Made by a program: the position numbers and the translations under genes. From positions 76,058,523 through 76,122,522 of the forward strand of contig OY997589.1 of assembly GCA_963921825.1 (NCBI GenBank): DNA of 64,000 nt, in the 5' to 3' direction. A model generated the notes under the pieces. That model worked only from the letters and a program-made list of their open reading frames with translations. It ran no database searches and was not told the origin of the DNA. Origin of the DNA: Erodium maritimum. Lineage: Eukaryota; Streptophyta; Magnoliopsida; Geraniales; Geraniaceae. Shown piece after piece: positions 46,648-59,100 of this stretch; within the stretch, counting starts at the first letter, position 1; each line of letters starts with the position of its first letter.

Positions 46648-47190
46648 GTGTCACCATGACACGGTCCTATAACTTGCAGCTGAAGTAATTGGTTTTGGAG
46701 CTGTTGCTTTGTAGTTTTAGTGTTGAAATACTATGTTTAGCTCTTATATTTATACATTCATCTTCTATCATTTGTATCAATGGCCACATTAGGTGGGAAA
46801 TGAAATTTTAATTTCACTAAGAAAAAATAGAACTTTACTATATTGTTTTATATACAACCGAACTGCATATTCATAATACATATTACTGAGGAACAAAAAT
46901 AGCAAAATTAAACACACAAAAAAACTACTGGACCTATGGACGAGCACAAGATATGAAGGCATCAACCTTGTCATTAATCGAATGAGTCAGAAACTTCATG
47001 CACATTGGAACCTGAACTCCTCCAAGGGCCAGCAAAGCAGTCGGGACCGACCTGAGGGACTCGCCGCATATCTAGCCGGACGCCATGGCCGGAGCATAAT
47101 CCTTAGCCTTCTGCTTGTTTATCCTCTCCCAGATGTACAATATCAAGCTCCCCAAGCACATGTCTATCGCAAAATAGCCTCATACATTGT
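46648..47190. other. Downstream of alpha-galactosidase
   Basis: 3' UTR, then unassigned sequence. No gene recognised. Confidence 0.4.
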
Positions 47191-48460
47191 ATATTACTGG
47201 CCATTAAGCGAAGCGGATATGAAAATCTAATGAAAGCCGGATTAGAATTGACAATCTAATCCTAATTGTTTTCAGAAAAAATAAATAATCCAAGTCTAAT
47301 TATTGTTTTACTGGGCCAAAGCTGGCCATATCAGACTTATTATGGTGTGCTTCATAGAATTGTATGAATATACATAATATATTACTGGCCATTAAGCGAA
47401 ATGAATATGAAAATCTAATTAGGGTCGGATTAGAATTGACAATCTAATCCTAATTGTTTTCAGCAAAAAAAATAAATAATCCGAGTCTAATTATTGTTTA
47501 TTGGGCCGAAACTGGCCATATCACTTTTTATGTTGTGCTTCATAGAATTGTATGAATATACATAGTATATTACTGGCCATTAAGCGAAACGGATATGAAA
47601 ATCTAATGAGGGTTGGATTAGAATTGACAATCTAATCCTAATTGTTTTCAGAAAAAATAATAATCCAAGTATAATTATATTTTTATTGGGCCAAAGGCCA
47701 TATCAAACTTATTATGTAGTGCTTCATAGAATTATATGAATATACATAGTATATTACTGGCCATTAAGCAATGCAGATATGAAAATATAATGAGAGTCGG
47801 ATTTGAAATGACAATATAATCCTAATTTTTTTCAGAAAAAATAAATAATCTGACTCTAATTATTGTTTTATTGGGCCGAAGTTGGCCATATCAGACTTAT
47901 TATGTTGTGCTTCATGGAATTGTATGAATATACATAATGTGTTACTAGCCACTAAGCGAAGCGGATATGAAAATTTAATGAGGGCCAGATTAAAATTGAC
48001 AATCTCATCCTAATTGTTTTTAGAAAAAATAAATAATCCGACTCTAATTGTTGTTTTATAGGGCCGAAGCTGGCCATATCAGACTTATTATGTTGTGCTT
48101 CATAGAATTGTATGAATATACATAGTATATTACTGGCCATTAAGCGAAGCGGATATGAAAACCTAATGAGAGCCGGATTAGAATTGCCAATCTAATCCTA
48201 ATTGTTTTAGAAAAAACAAATAACCAAGTCTAATTATTGTTTTATTGGGCCGAAGCTGGCCATATCAGACTTATCATGTTGTGATTCGTAGAATTGTATG
48301 AATATACATAGTATATTATTGGCCATTAAGCGAAGCGGATATGAAAATCTAATGAGGGCCGGATTAAAAATGACAATCTAATCCTAATTGTTTTCAGAAA
48401 AAATAAATAATCCGAGTCGAATTATTGTTTTATTGGGCCGAAACTGGCCATATTTGACTT
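47191..48460. repeat. Tandem array of about seven ~188-bp units
   Basis: Each unit begins near attactggccattaagcga (47193, 47381, 47569, 47753, 47941, 48129, 48315; spacing 184-188). Units contain gaattgacaatctaatcct, ttgttttattgggccgaa and gctggccatatcagactt. Units differ by scattered substitutions. No coding frame persists across units. Confidence 0.93.
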
Positions 48461-48606
48461 TACAAAGTTACACTAATGGGCCATGGGGAAAAGCCCATTT
48501 CTCGTTCGATTAGGAATGTAGCAGTTATGCACCTGGCCAACCCAATTTACTTTTATTACTCGGTAGTAACATCACCATTATTGTTGAGGAAAAAGGATTG
48601 AATTAA

Positions 48607-48861
48607 TGTAAATGTAAGAACAATATTAGACAACATGAGAGAACATGGAGAGAATATGATAGATCAATGTATTGATGTGTCTTTATACTTTACATTAGCC
48701 TCTATTTATAAGCTCATAACATGTTAATGAGAGGGTATAACCTTAATAACATGCATATTAATCCATGCATAAATAGGGCAAATGGAAAGTCAAATGACCT
48801 GTAACATAAATCTAGAAGTCTCTACCAAAAAAGAAATCATTCAATACATATAGTCATAACA
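48607..48861 (-). repeat. Copia 3' LTR
   Basis: Shares caatattaga, attgatgtgtctt, ctatttata (minus TATAAATAG) and gtaacataaatcta with 58313-58570. Ends gtcataaca beside the polypurine tract. Confidence 0.85.
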
Positions 48862-49389
48862 CTCCCCCCTTTGGATGACACGTGCAAATATTATTATGCT
48901 CGTTAAAACCTTTCTAGAAAAAAACTCAACGGGAAAAACCTTAGAAGGAAAAATAATACATAATTTGTACAATATGTATAGAAGTTACCTCATTAAAAAC
49001 CTTATCATGAAAACTTATTGGGATAAAACCTTAGAACAAGGGAAAAAAAGTGTAACACATATTTTCCCCCCCTCATTGCAACATCTCCATTTATTTCCTC
49101 ATAAATCATGGAGTTTTCTCATGTCGATCTTGTACACCAAATTTTCAAAGGAAGTTGTAGGAAGCGTTTTAGTGAACAAATCTGCAAGATTGTCACAAGA
49201 ATGAATTTCACAAACATCGATATCTCCCTTTTTATGAAGTTCATGAGTAAAGAAGAACTTAGGAGAAACGTGTTTTGTTTTATCCCTTTTGGTGTAGTCT
49301 CCTTTAATCTGAGCTATACAAGTTGTATTATCTTCGTATAAGATAGTTGGAATTCCTTTACTTATTGTAGGATCTCATGATTCTCGGAT

Positions 49390-50606
49390 ATGATGGATCA
49401 AATACCTTAGCCACAAAAATTCACGTTTTGCTTCATGAAGAGCTATCAACTCAGCGTGATTTGAAGAAGTGACTAGAAGGGTCTTTTTTGTTGAGTGCCA
49501 AAATATAGCAGTGTCACCATATGTAAATACATACTTAGTTTATGACTGCGCTTTATGGTGGTCAAATTAATATCCGGCATCAACGTATCCAATCAATCGA
49601 TACTTTGAATCTTTTGAATAAATTAACCACATATCACATGTTCCTCGAAGATATCTTAAAATTTGTTTAACACCAGTCCAATGTCTTCGAGTTGGAGAAG
49701 AATTAAGTCTTGTTAGCAAATTAACAGAAAATGATATATTAGGATGGGTGCAATTAACAAAATACATTAGCGCCCCAATGACACTAAGATATGGTACTTC
49801 GGGACCAAGGAGTTCTTCTTCTTCTTCTTGGAGGCGAAGTGGATCCTTTTTTCACATCAAGTGATCAAAAAATTATGGGGGAACTCAAAGGATGTGAATT
49901 ATTCATATTGAATCGTTTAAGGATCTTCTAAATATATGAAGACTGGTGTACAAATATCCCCTTCGACAAATGTTCAATCTGAAGGCCGAGACAAAATTTT
50001 GTTTTCCCATGTCTTTCATTTCGAATTCACTTTTCAAGTATTCCATCGTCTCTACAAGTTCATCATGCGTTCCAATGATTTTCAAACAACAACATAAACC
50101 GCGATGATGGAAAATCCGATTTTCATTCGTTTAATAAAAACACATGGACATATTTTATTGCTGTTGTATCCTTCTTTCAATAGGTATTCACCGAGACGAT
50201 TATGTCACATACGACCATATTGTATAAATAAGCTGTCACGACATCCATCAAGTGAATTTAGAGTCCCTCTGAAATTGACATTTCGAGTAAAAATATGAAC
50301 TTGATTGCATTCATAACCGGTGAATATGTCTATTCATAATCAATTTCCGGTCGTTGTGAAAATCCTTATGCGACGAGTCACGCTTTGTATCTTACGACCT
50401 CGTTTTTTTTTGCGCACAAATACCCATTTATATCCTACGGGCTTGACATCTTTATGTGTCTGGACTATAAGTCCTAAGGCTTTCCGTTTATTGAGTGAAT
50501 TCAATTCCGTCTCAATGACATTTTTCCATTTCGGCCAATCATTTCTCCATCGGCATTCACTGATCGATCTTGTTTCATGATCCTCATTTTTTTTGAAATA
50601 TCTCAT
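49390..50606 (-). pseudogene. Copia reverse transcriptase / RNase H, decayed
   Basis: Pieces: WKNVIETELNSLNKRKAL then VGYKWVFVRKKKRG (50606-50340), DELVETMEYLKSEFEMKDMG (50085-49903), and NLLTRLNSSPTRRHWTGVK followed by ILRYLRGTCDMWL (49767-49567). These are the usual copia blocks, with frameshifts and stops between them. Confidence 0.85.
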
Positions 50607-51123
50607 GCAACTACATGTGCAAATATATCATCCACAATAATTTATTTTCTATTTCATCTTTCACCCGAAGTGACATAGTTAATCGAGATCTCTTCATTGT
50701 CATCTTTATCAGGTGTTTCATCATCTTTTTGAAGATGTCTCTTCATTTATCACATTTATTTCTTGATATCATTTTATGTACTAACTTTCCAAACTTGTTC
50801 CTTTCTTTTTCTTAGGTTTTTATCTTTGGATCTAATAGGTCTACCATGCTTTCGGCGTGCTTTAGACTCATTTGCTAGCATATTTCCCATTTCTTCATCA
50901 AGAAGAGTAATTCTACAAGGAACATTAGCAACCGGTATATGTTTTTTCATCACAGTCTTAACATCCATAATACATCAGAGAATGTATTTGCAACCTTTTG
51001 TAAGTGGATAATCTTCTGAATTTGTAGTTCACATTGATTCATACAAGCATCAAAATGAGACAATGCAAATGCATTCCATGAAATTTCTTGTCTTTATTTT
51101 TTAGATGTTTCTTTATTTCCCCC

Positions 51124-51711
51124 TTATGCATGGAAAATTGTCTCATCAAATTGATAGTCAGCAAATCGTGCCATAAACATATCACCTGTCATGGGTTCCA
51201 AATATTTAATAATGGATGGAGACTCGAACCCAATATAAATTCCAAATCTTCTTTGTGGTCCCATTTTACTACGTTGAGGGGGAGATCTAGGGACATCAAC
51301 TACACACTCAAACACTCTCAAATAATACATATTTGGTTCTTGGCCAGTGACAAGTTGCAAAGGGGAAAATTTATGATATGTAGTTGGCCTTATTCGTACT
51401 AACGACGCAACATGCAATGTTGCATGTCCCCAAGCAAAATTCAGTAACTTTGTTTTCATAAGTAAGGGTCTAGAAATCAAATTAAGCCTCTTAATAAACG
51501 ATTCTGCTAACCCATTTTGGGTATGAACATGTGCAACACGATGTTCAATATTAATTCCTAGGGACATGCAATAATCATCAAAAGTTCTAGACGTGAAGTC
51601 ACCAGCATTATGAAGACAAATAGACTTAATTGGATGATAAAAGAAATGTGTCATCCATTTATTAATGTGTTCCAAAAACTTAGAAAATGTAACATTTCGT
51701 GTTGGCAACAA
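51124..51711 (-). pseudogene. Copia integrase core and C-terminal region, partial
   Basis: Open for 195 codons. Contains HNAGDFTSRTFDDYC, where the family has a DN(G)-type Asp-Asn-Gly, and HVHTQNGLAESFIKRL with the catalytic Glu. Then FAWGHATLHVASLVRIRP and RRFGIYIGFESPSIIKYLEP. Upstream integrase residues are in other frames to ~51900. Confidence 0.85.
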
Positions 51712-52929
51712 ACAAACATCACGTTGATGCGTCTATCAGGTGCATAAAGTAACTAAATGGTCAACTTGATGGATGAATAGGACCACGTATGTCCCTCTGA
51801 ATCCTCTATAAGATGAGGAATTTTCAATGCCAACCTTGGTTTTAGATGAGCGAACCACAAGTTTTCCTTGTGAACAAGCGACATAAAATATTTCATTGGA
51901 CGATAAAATCTTCTGGTTTTCAATGAGTATCTAAAGGAATTTTCAATAATCCTTACGCATCACCGTCTATCCTGGATGACCAAGACGATTATGCCAAAAC
52001 ATAAAAGCATTTGGATTGATGAACTTCTGGTTCATTGTTTCATAGGTTTCAACTGTTCTTATGGTTGTGTAATGCAACCGTGATGATCTTATCCAAAAAA
52101 ATACAACCCTGATGATAGAACATGAAATCTCTCCAGTACCCGCTTTTCATTATAGTCACATGAAGTGATATAGAGAAATTCAGTTTCGTTTTCTCATGTA
52201 GTCTCAATATGATATGCATTACCGCATATATCCTTGAAACTGAGTAGATTTCTTCTAGATCTACTTGCAAATAAATCATTATGAATTCATAGTTTGGTTT
52301 CATTTTGTAATAACAATTTAGCTCTTCCATAGCCTTTTATTATATCTGCTGTCACGCCCCAATTTCAGCGAACCGAACTCGGGACGCGAACATTTAAAAC
52401 ATGAACACTTAAAACCTGTTTTGAATAAAACTCTGATATTTCCATTTAATTACCAAAAATAATAATAGTATTTACAATACAAAAACGTCCCAACAAGTGG
52501 ACAAGGTACACACCCGTCACTAGACTCAACAAAAGTAAGGACCAGACTCCGCTCCAAGCTCCATGGACTTCAAGAGCTAACCTAGTCCGTCCGGTGATCA
52601 GTACCTGTAGGAAAAGCAGCTAGGGGTGAGCGTTCGCTCACCTCCACGGATAACAGACTGACTATGGCATAATTAGTAGATAAAGCCAGTAACACTAAAA
52701 CCAAACCCAACACCGGGACTACAGTCCCCAACTCAAGTACCCAACTGACCCACAACCCGTCACCTTCCTCAACAGACTCGACACTCGATAAAAACAGTGT
52801 AGACCCGATACAACTATCGACGACCTCCTCAAGGACTCGAACGAAACGACACAACACCAAACAAGATCACAAAGGATCGCACACCAGCTGCTCAGTAACC
52901 AATCTCAATCAGGTCAGGGTTCGACCTAT

Positions 52930-53217
52930 CGCAATTCCTCGACACGAAGTCGGATCAGGCTGTCGACCTTTCAAACTCGCAATTCCTCGACACTAAGTCG
53001 GATCAGGCTGTCGACCTTTAAAACTCGCAATTCATCGACACTAAGTCGGATCAGGCTGTCGACCTTTAGAACTCGCAATTCATCGACACTAAGTCGGATC
53101 AGGCTGTCGACCTTTAAAACTCGCAATTCATCGACACTAAGTCGGATCAGGCTGTCGACCTTTAGAACTCGCAATTCATCGACACTAAGTCGGATCAGGC
53201 TGTCGACCTTTAGAACT
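52930..53217. repeat. Six 48-bp tandem repeats in LTR3
   Basis: Unit cgcaattcatcgacactaag followed by tcggatcaggctgtcgacct and ttagaact. The 48-base length keeps frame, so the minus strand reads as a 16-residue repeat (RVLKVDSLIRLSVDEL). I regard this as a by-product of the DNA repeat. Confidence 0.95.
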
Positions 53218-53349
53218 CACCACCCCAGGTAACCACAATCACAATCACAGGCAAGTTCAATCACACAGGCACTCAAGGCCACTCAAGACACCTCAACAGT
53301 CAAGACTCGGGTTCAACAACCCCACGGGCACTCACTGCCACTCAAGACA

Positions 53350-53510
53350 CCAAATTAAATACACGGCTCTCATGGCCACCCCGACTCAACAATTAAATAC
53401 GGGCTCTCAAGGCCACCCAAACTCAACAATTAAATACGGGCTCTCAAGGCCACCCAAACTCAACAATTAAATACAGGCTCTCAAGGCCACCCAAACTCAA
53501 CAATTAAATA
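53350..53510. repeat. About four 37-bp tandem repeats in LTR3
   Basis: Unit ctcaacaattaaatacgggc plus tctcaaggccacccaaa, repeated with few changes. Confidence 0.9.
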
Positions 53511-55310
53511 AAACGCACGACAACCTCCGGCATACTCGATGCCTCCAACGGTCCTAAAATCACTAGTTTCACAAACAACCTCCGGGCATGGTCATATGCC
53601 TCCAGTAATTCAATTATCGCTAAGTTCTCTGTTCCTACGACACTACTAAGTGTCACATGCTTTTCTCTTGAACGCTACAATCCCGTATCATGCTTTTCTA
53701 ATAATTAAATAAATCTACTCAACCCACGACACCCCGGTGTCACATGCAATTCTACTATTAACTTTCCCTAATCAGGGCCGAGATCCGGCTACTTTTCCCT
53801 ACCTCGTATACAATCCCAAAAGCGCTCCAACAACACCCGAAGCACACTCAGTCACTCGCCGAGCTTCCCCTTGCCTCGGTCCGTAGCACGATCTAAAAGA
53901 ACACAAATTTAAAGTACTTTTAAACTAGTACGAATAAACCAAAAATTTACATACTTAACGCCCAAACGTAACCCCGACAATGTCGGTCACTCCCAAACTT
54001 CCCAATTATTCGATATTGCCGAAAAAGGACCCGTAAGGGCCAGATTCGCCCGACATGGCGAATCTGCCCGGTTTTGGTTAATTGCCTTCCGGGGCTCCAA
54101 AAGCCCCCGTTTTCGTTTCTACGGTCTTAGAATAAATCAAGGAACTCAACGCACTTGACGGAATCGAATTCCGACTTCTAAATCAATTAATTAACGTTTA
54201 AAGTTTCCCAAAACCCGTTAATTACAACTTCTCCAATTTAATTCCAAATTTCGATTCGATTAAGGATAAATGGTCCGGGGAACGTTTTAAACCACCCGAA
54301 CGATAAAACCCGAGCACCCGAGCATGTGGGCCCCACCCACACTACTTGGCCGAGACCCTATGGTTTAAGGGGAGGCTCGACCACCATGTGGTGGCTGCTG
54401 CCAGCTCCGGCCAGCCACCTCATGGCCGGCCGGCCACCACCCACGGTGGCCGGAGCTCCTCCCGAGCCTCCGGTCACCGGAAAACGTGAAATTAAACCCC
54501 CAAACACCTCTAAAACGTCTCCAACACCTCCCCACACTCTACACAACCCTAAGCCTTAGTTTATACTCAAACCCTAGCTTCCAAGAAAATAACTAAAACG
54601 AGAATCGGTTCGGGTATTACCGTAGAGGAGAACGAGGGGAACGAGATTGCTCTTTGCTTTGACTCGATCCAAGGGCTCGATCACAAACCCTAGCTCAACC
54701 TCCCTTCTTCTCTCTTCTTCTCCTTCTCCTTCTCTCTCTAAAACCTCTCTTCTAATTTCTAATTTAATTAAACTAACAACAAAACTAATTTTCCTCCTTT
54801 AAAACCTCATACTCGGCCAACTATTCTCCTCCACACCTTTTCCCTCCAAAAATTACACCACCATATACTTGACAAGTGTCAAGGTGGGTCCCATACCTTT
54901 TGGAAAATATCTAGTTGATATTTTCCAATCAGATTCGCGAAAAACGGACGTTTCGGGCCCCGAACGGGCACTTTTCCCAAGAAATTTTTAAACTGGACGG
55001 GCTTCAAGGAAACGGCCCAACTAAGACCGCTACGATGACGGCTAAGCTTTTCGGGTCCAAAACGGTCCTCGAATGGACCAAAACGTCGCTCGGGTGACCT
55101 TTCCAGCGAAAAATCAATCTTTCCCAAATTGACCAGAAAGTTGCCCTGAGTCCCCCGTAACTCATTTTAGTCGATAACGGGGTCAACTTAAGTCCGGCAT
55201 GACCCTCGGGGTCAATTTATGTTAAGGTAAGTGTCTGTCTTAAAAATTTTAAATTTTCCTGTTTTTCGCAGGTTTGACTAACGTTGACCAGAAGTGGTTA
55301 TTACATCTGC

Positions 55311-55940
55311 AACACCTGTAATGGTGTTCACGTTTTCCTCGACCAAAGTCAGACATGAAAAATATTTCTTTTCTGTCGTAATTGTATGTGTAGTGACACT
55401 ATCAACAATACACATATCATTATCATTTTTGTAAAAAAATAGATCACTTTTGGGGCCCATTTTTTTATCTGATAAAAGTAATGTATTAGTTTACAGACTA
55501 CAAAAGAATATAACATAAATATTAATAAAAAACATCCACACATTGGCTCATAATCATGATACTTATTTTCCCGTCATCAATCGCAAATGAGGTAGAGACA
55601 TTTGATTAGATCTTCGGGATTTAGGTCATCAATAAAGTTTGTCTCTATCCTTTATTATTTGTCTTCAATCAAATCTTTAATCGTACTTCAGGTACGGAAC
55701 CAACTACATGTACAATAAAACTTCAATCATGCTCATGAAGTTTCATTTGGTGAGCCATTTTCTTTCTTGCACCTTTCATACTTGCTCTACTTCTGGTGGT
55801 GCATCGTTTTATTTTTCCATGAAGCTGAAATTTATCATGCCCATGACCATGACCACACCGCAACCATATATGCCCCCCTTGCCTAGGTCTGGATCTACCA
55901 TTATATCCTGTCACATTCACTTATGGGAATGGAGTATTGC
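55311..55940 (-). pseudogene. Copia gag 3' end and protease region, decayed
   Basis: Minus strand: a Gly/Arg-rich gag C-terminus and a broken CCHC region (55920-55723), then DSVTTHTITTEKKYFSCL and EENVNTITGVADVITTS (55460-55311), matching the copia protease DSG(T/A)..H block with Gly changed to Val. Continuation lies beyond LTR3 at 52330. Confidence 0.75.
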
Positions 55941-55956
55941 CTATAGGGCGAGGTAG

Positions 55957-57195
55957 ATTTTTTTTATAAGCTCGAAAATTTTATTAATAATAAAACCAAT
56001 TCCGAGATGGAAAAGACCAATGTGAACAACAATAACAAAGGAACTCAAAAATGAGCTAGGGGTCCATGACCCGAAAAAACCAAAGGGAACAGAAACAAGA
56101 ACTACAACAGAGATCAAAACCAAACCGAGACCAGCGAACAATGCCTCAGGGTGAACATGTGGATCCTCTGGTCTCAGAAAGACTAAGTAATCCGTGTCCC
56201 TCCACTCCTAGAGTAGATCGGCCCTTAGCGTTCCCCCGGATGAGCACTCGCCGGACCTCAGTGAGAAATAGGTGAAACTTGAGAGGCATAATCCCTCTTG
56301 CACTCCCTGCCAACCAACACAAACTAAACAAATATCAGATCCGACTCCGCCTCCACCTTGGCCGGATGCACCAACTGGGTCTCCTACACCAAACCTCAAA
56401 AGAAAAGCCGACCCTCAAGGCCCGAGATTGCCACAAAATAACAAAGGAATGATTCCTAATCTTCCCAAAAAGAACATCACCAGAGTCCATCACCTGATTA
56501 AACACAGCCCCATTTCGGAATAACCACAAGTGCTAAACAATTATGTAACACAAATGATGCGAGCCCACACCTCTCCACATCAAAATCAAGTCTCCCACTG
56601 TCCTTGGCATGACCCACATCAATCCCCACCACTCAAACACCTTACCCCAAACCCACCAGGATAAATAACAATGCAAGAAAATATGGTCCGTAGTCTCCAT
56701 GAAAGACTTACACAAAGGACAAAACATCTGATTAATCGTTAAAAACATACCCCTTGCCTCCAAAAAAACAGCTGTAGGTAAAGCGTTCTGAGCAGCTAAC
56801 CATACCAACACATTATGCTTGGGTGGTATACCAGCCACCCACAAAACAGAGACCCACGACTCAACTTCCACCGAGTCCTCCTCCATCAGGATAGAATATG
56901 CATCAGAAACTGTAAAACCAGTGGAGGACTTCCTCCAAAGAAGAACATTATCCAAATCGGGGGCCAAAACACAATCCTCTATACAGGTATAAAGATCACT
57001 CACCTCTTCCCTTTCTCTATTACCACGACTGTTCCTGAAAGAGACCAACCACCCTTGCTCGTTCCAAAAATCAGCCACAACCCCTTCGTTGTTAACTGCT
57101 CTAGAAAAAGCCAACGGAAACCGGACCCTCAAAGGTGCCTCGCCAATCCACGCATCATCCCAAAAGGATATGGAATCTCCCCTTCCCAAGTTCCA
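55957..57195 (-). mobile_element. 5'-truncated LINE in the copia element
   Basis: On the minus strand it ends in an A-tail (t-run on + at 55958-55965) after ttattaataaaattttcgag. The 219-codon frame 57189-56533 is the end of ORF2. No clear target duplication was found. Confidence 0.8.
56533..57189 (-). pseudogene. LINE ORF2 C-terminus with zf-RVT domain
   Basis: Begins GDSISFWDDAWIG, the segment just after plant LINE reverse transcriptase. Then SSTGFTVSDAYSIL and WVSVLWVAGIPPKHNVLVWL, followed by the zinc-binding CPLCKSFMETTDHIFLHC. It is a 5'-truncated fragment, so no catalytic reverse-transcriptase core remains. Confidence 0.88.
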
Positions 57196-58312
57196 ATGAT
57201 TTTCATTAATAATTCATTATTTTAGAAATGAATATATTAAGTCTGATTCTTTTCGTATTGTCGGAAATGCTACTTCAACAGAATACTAGATGGAAGAAAT
57301 GTAGAAGAAAATATTTTTCATTGATTATAAATAATATGACGACGCGTGAAAATAGTTTCTTTTATTTATCCAGCATAGATCATCACTTTAGAACTTTGGG
57401 TCTTTAAGTGAGTGTTAGGTCACTGTTTTCATTAATTTCACACTTCTTGAACGATATGTTCAAGAAACTCGTTTCTTGACGATTATAGAACTTCATGTTC
57501 AAAATATCATGACTTGTGTAAACTTCAGGCTACACATATGGAATATAGATAATGTCCACACAAATATGAATAAATATATATTATGATCAAACAATGAACG
57601 AACTCATGTGGTGAACATTATAATGTAGGAAATAAACAAAACCGCACACCGTGTGAACTCGTGGTGTAAATTTATACATAAACGCACAACGAGCAAGCTC
57701 GCAGGGTAGTCACAATAAATTTAAATAACTGCATAGAAAAATTTTAGACTTCAAACCTTGGACACAAGTTACAAGCTTCGGTTCTGTGGTTTGTCTTGTG
57801 ACTTTAAACACAAGTTACAAGCTTCAACCTATGGTTAGTGTTATGACTAATCATATTTTACATGTTTCGGGCATGCGGTCTATCATTTGGTTATAAATGT
57901 AAGTTTCAAGTTTAAATTTGAACCAAAACTTCAGGATTGTCAACATTAGGTATATATGAACTTCAAGCCACATTAAATTAAGTTATTATAAGACCCACAG
58001 TCTTAAATCAGAACTGCAAGTTCCATATAACTTTTCTCATTAATATTTGAACTTCGAGTTCAAAATGCTTCAATTTTAATTAACCTCAATTTTACAAGTA
58101 TCACATATAAAATAAATAATTAGATACAAATATATGTAATAACCATCATATTTTCTAATGTGAAAGATCCAATATATTATTGGCAATTATGGAGCATACT
58201 CATGAGGTATAATAATAATAAATATACATAAAAATGAAATAAACATAAATAAAGTATAGAAATAAAGTATTCTTAAGTACTTTATGGAAACTGAGTAGTC
58301 GTGCTGATAATG
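57196..58312 (-). other. Copia leader/gag 5' region, not resolved
   Basis: Between the LINE and the 5' LTR. AT-rich, no open gag frame. caagttacaagcttc occurs twice (~57770, ~57812). Confidence 0.4.
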
Positions 58313-58570
58313 TGTTATAAATGGAAGAACAATATTAGAGAGCGTAAGAGAACATAAAGAGAATAGAATAGATCATTGTATTGATATGTCTTCATACTTT
58401 ACAATATCATCTATTTATAGGCTCATAACCTGTACATGATAAGACATAACTTTAATGACATGCACATTAATCCATACATAAATAAGGAAAATGGAAAGTC
58501 AAAGGACTTGTAACATAAATCTAAAAGCCTCCACTAAAGAAGAAGTCATCCAATACATATATTCATAACA
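58313..58570 (-). repeat. Copia 5' LTR
   Basis: 258 bp, tgttataaatgg ... tattcataaca. The minus-strand TATAAATAG near 58410 is the probable promoter. Confidence 0.85.
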
Positions 58571-59100
58571 TAAACAATAATTAGGAGTATTTTCTTAAAA
58601 TTTTAAAACAAAATTACGTAACTGTTACACAACAACAAACAGAGATTATTTTATATCCATTTTAATTTTCAGGTTGTACTTAAGGAACAACTTTGGCCTA
58701 AAAGATGACTAGCTTTATATCGACATTTTTAAAGATGATCTGACATTTCAGAATTCGTGTTTTAACTAATTTAGTATTTAACTGAATGTTTGCTTGCTTG
58801 TTAGTTCAGGACCGAATGCCCACTATTTCCTTTTTAGTGGATAGAGGGGTCCCACTATTGATAGGTAGGTGGGGTGTGTGCTGCGTGGTCGAGGGAGCTA
58901 CAAGGAAAAACAACTTCTACTACTCCATTATGGAGTCATAGAAGCTGCTTATGTTGTCGCAAAGGTTTCTGAGTAACCTCTATGACGCCATAACACTGTG
59001 TCACATCGTTTAGTCGTCGCCATTGACTATTACGACGGTATACAATACTGTCGTAGTAGGTGTAGGCCTCTACGACGCCAACCATCTCTAGCAGACGGCT
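58571..59100. other. Intergenic, no feature recognised
   Basis: Contains an imperfect inverted pair around tctatgacgcc (58979) and tctacgacgcc (59071), possibly the leader of the Harbinger remnant. Confidence 0.3.

Larger units (their letters stand above)
52350..55305. mobile_element. Solo long LTR (LTR3), 2956 bp, inside the copia element
   Basis: Starts tgtcacgccccaatttcag and ends agaagtggttattaca. Flanked by tctgc at 52345-52349 and 55306-55310. It splits the protease/pre-integrase region of the copia. Same family type as LTR1 and LTR2 (tgtcacg start, actcgggacgcgaac, ggtgagcgttcgctcac against LTR2 ggtgagctttcgctcag). No internal coding region. Confidence 0.93.
48607..58570 (-). mobile_element. 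Old Ty1/copia retrotransposon (minus), split by a solo LTR and a LINE
   Basis: The LTRs are 48607-48861 (3') and 58313-58570 (5'), about 80% alike. The right LTR ends tgttat/ataaca. Next to the 3' LTR is a polypurine tract (ctcccccctttgg on +, 48862-48874). Next to the 5' LTR is ATTATCAGCACGAC on minus, a primer-site-like sequence. Minus-strand pol pieces run in copia order: gag knuckle region (55920-55723), protease/pre-integrase (55460-55311, continuing 52330-51800), integrase (51711-51124), reverse transcriptase (50606-49903), RNase H side (49767-49390). Many stops and shifts. No clear target duplication. Confidence 0.85.

Noticed and set aside
47191..48460. Tandem array as a CRISPR
   Set aside because: There is no repeat-spacer alternation; whole 188-bp units are repeated, and the genome is a plant nuclear one.
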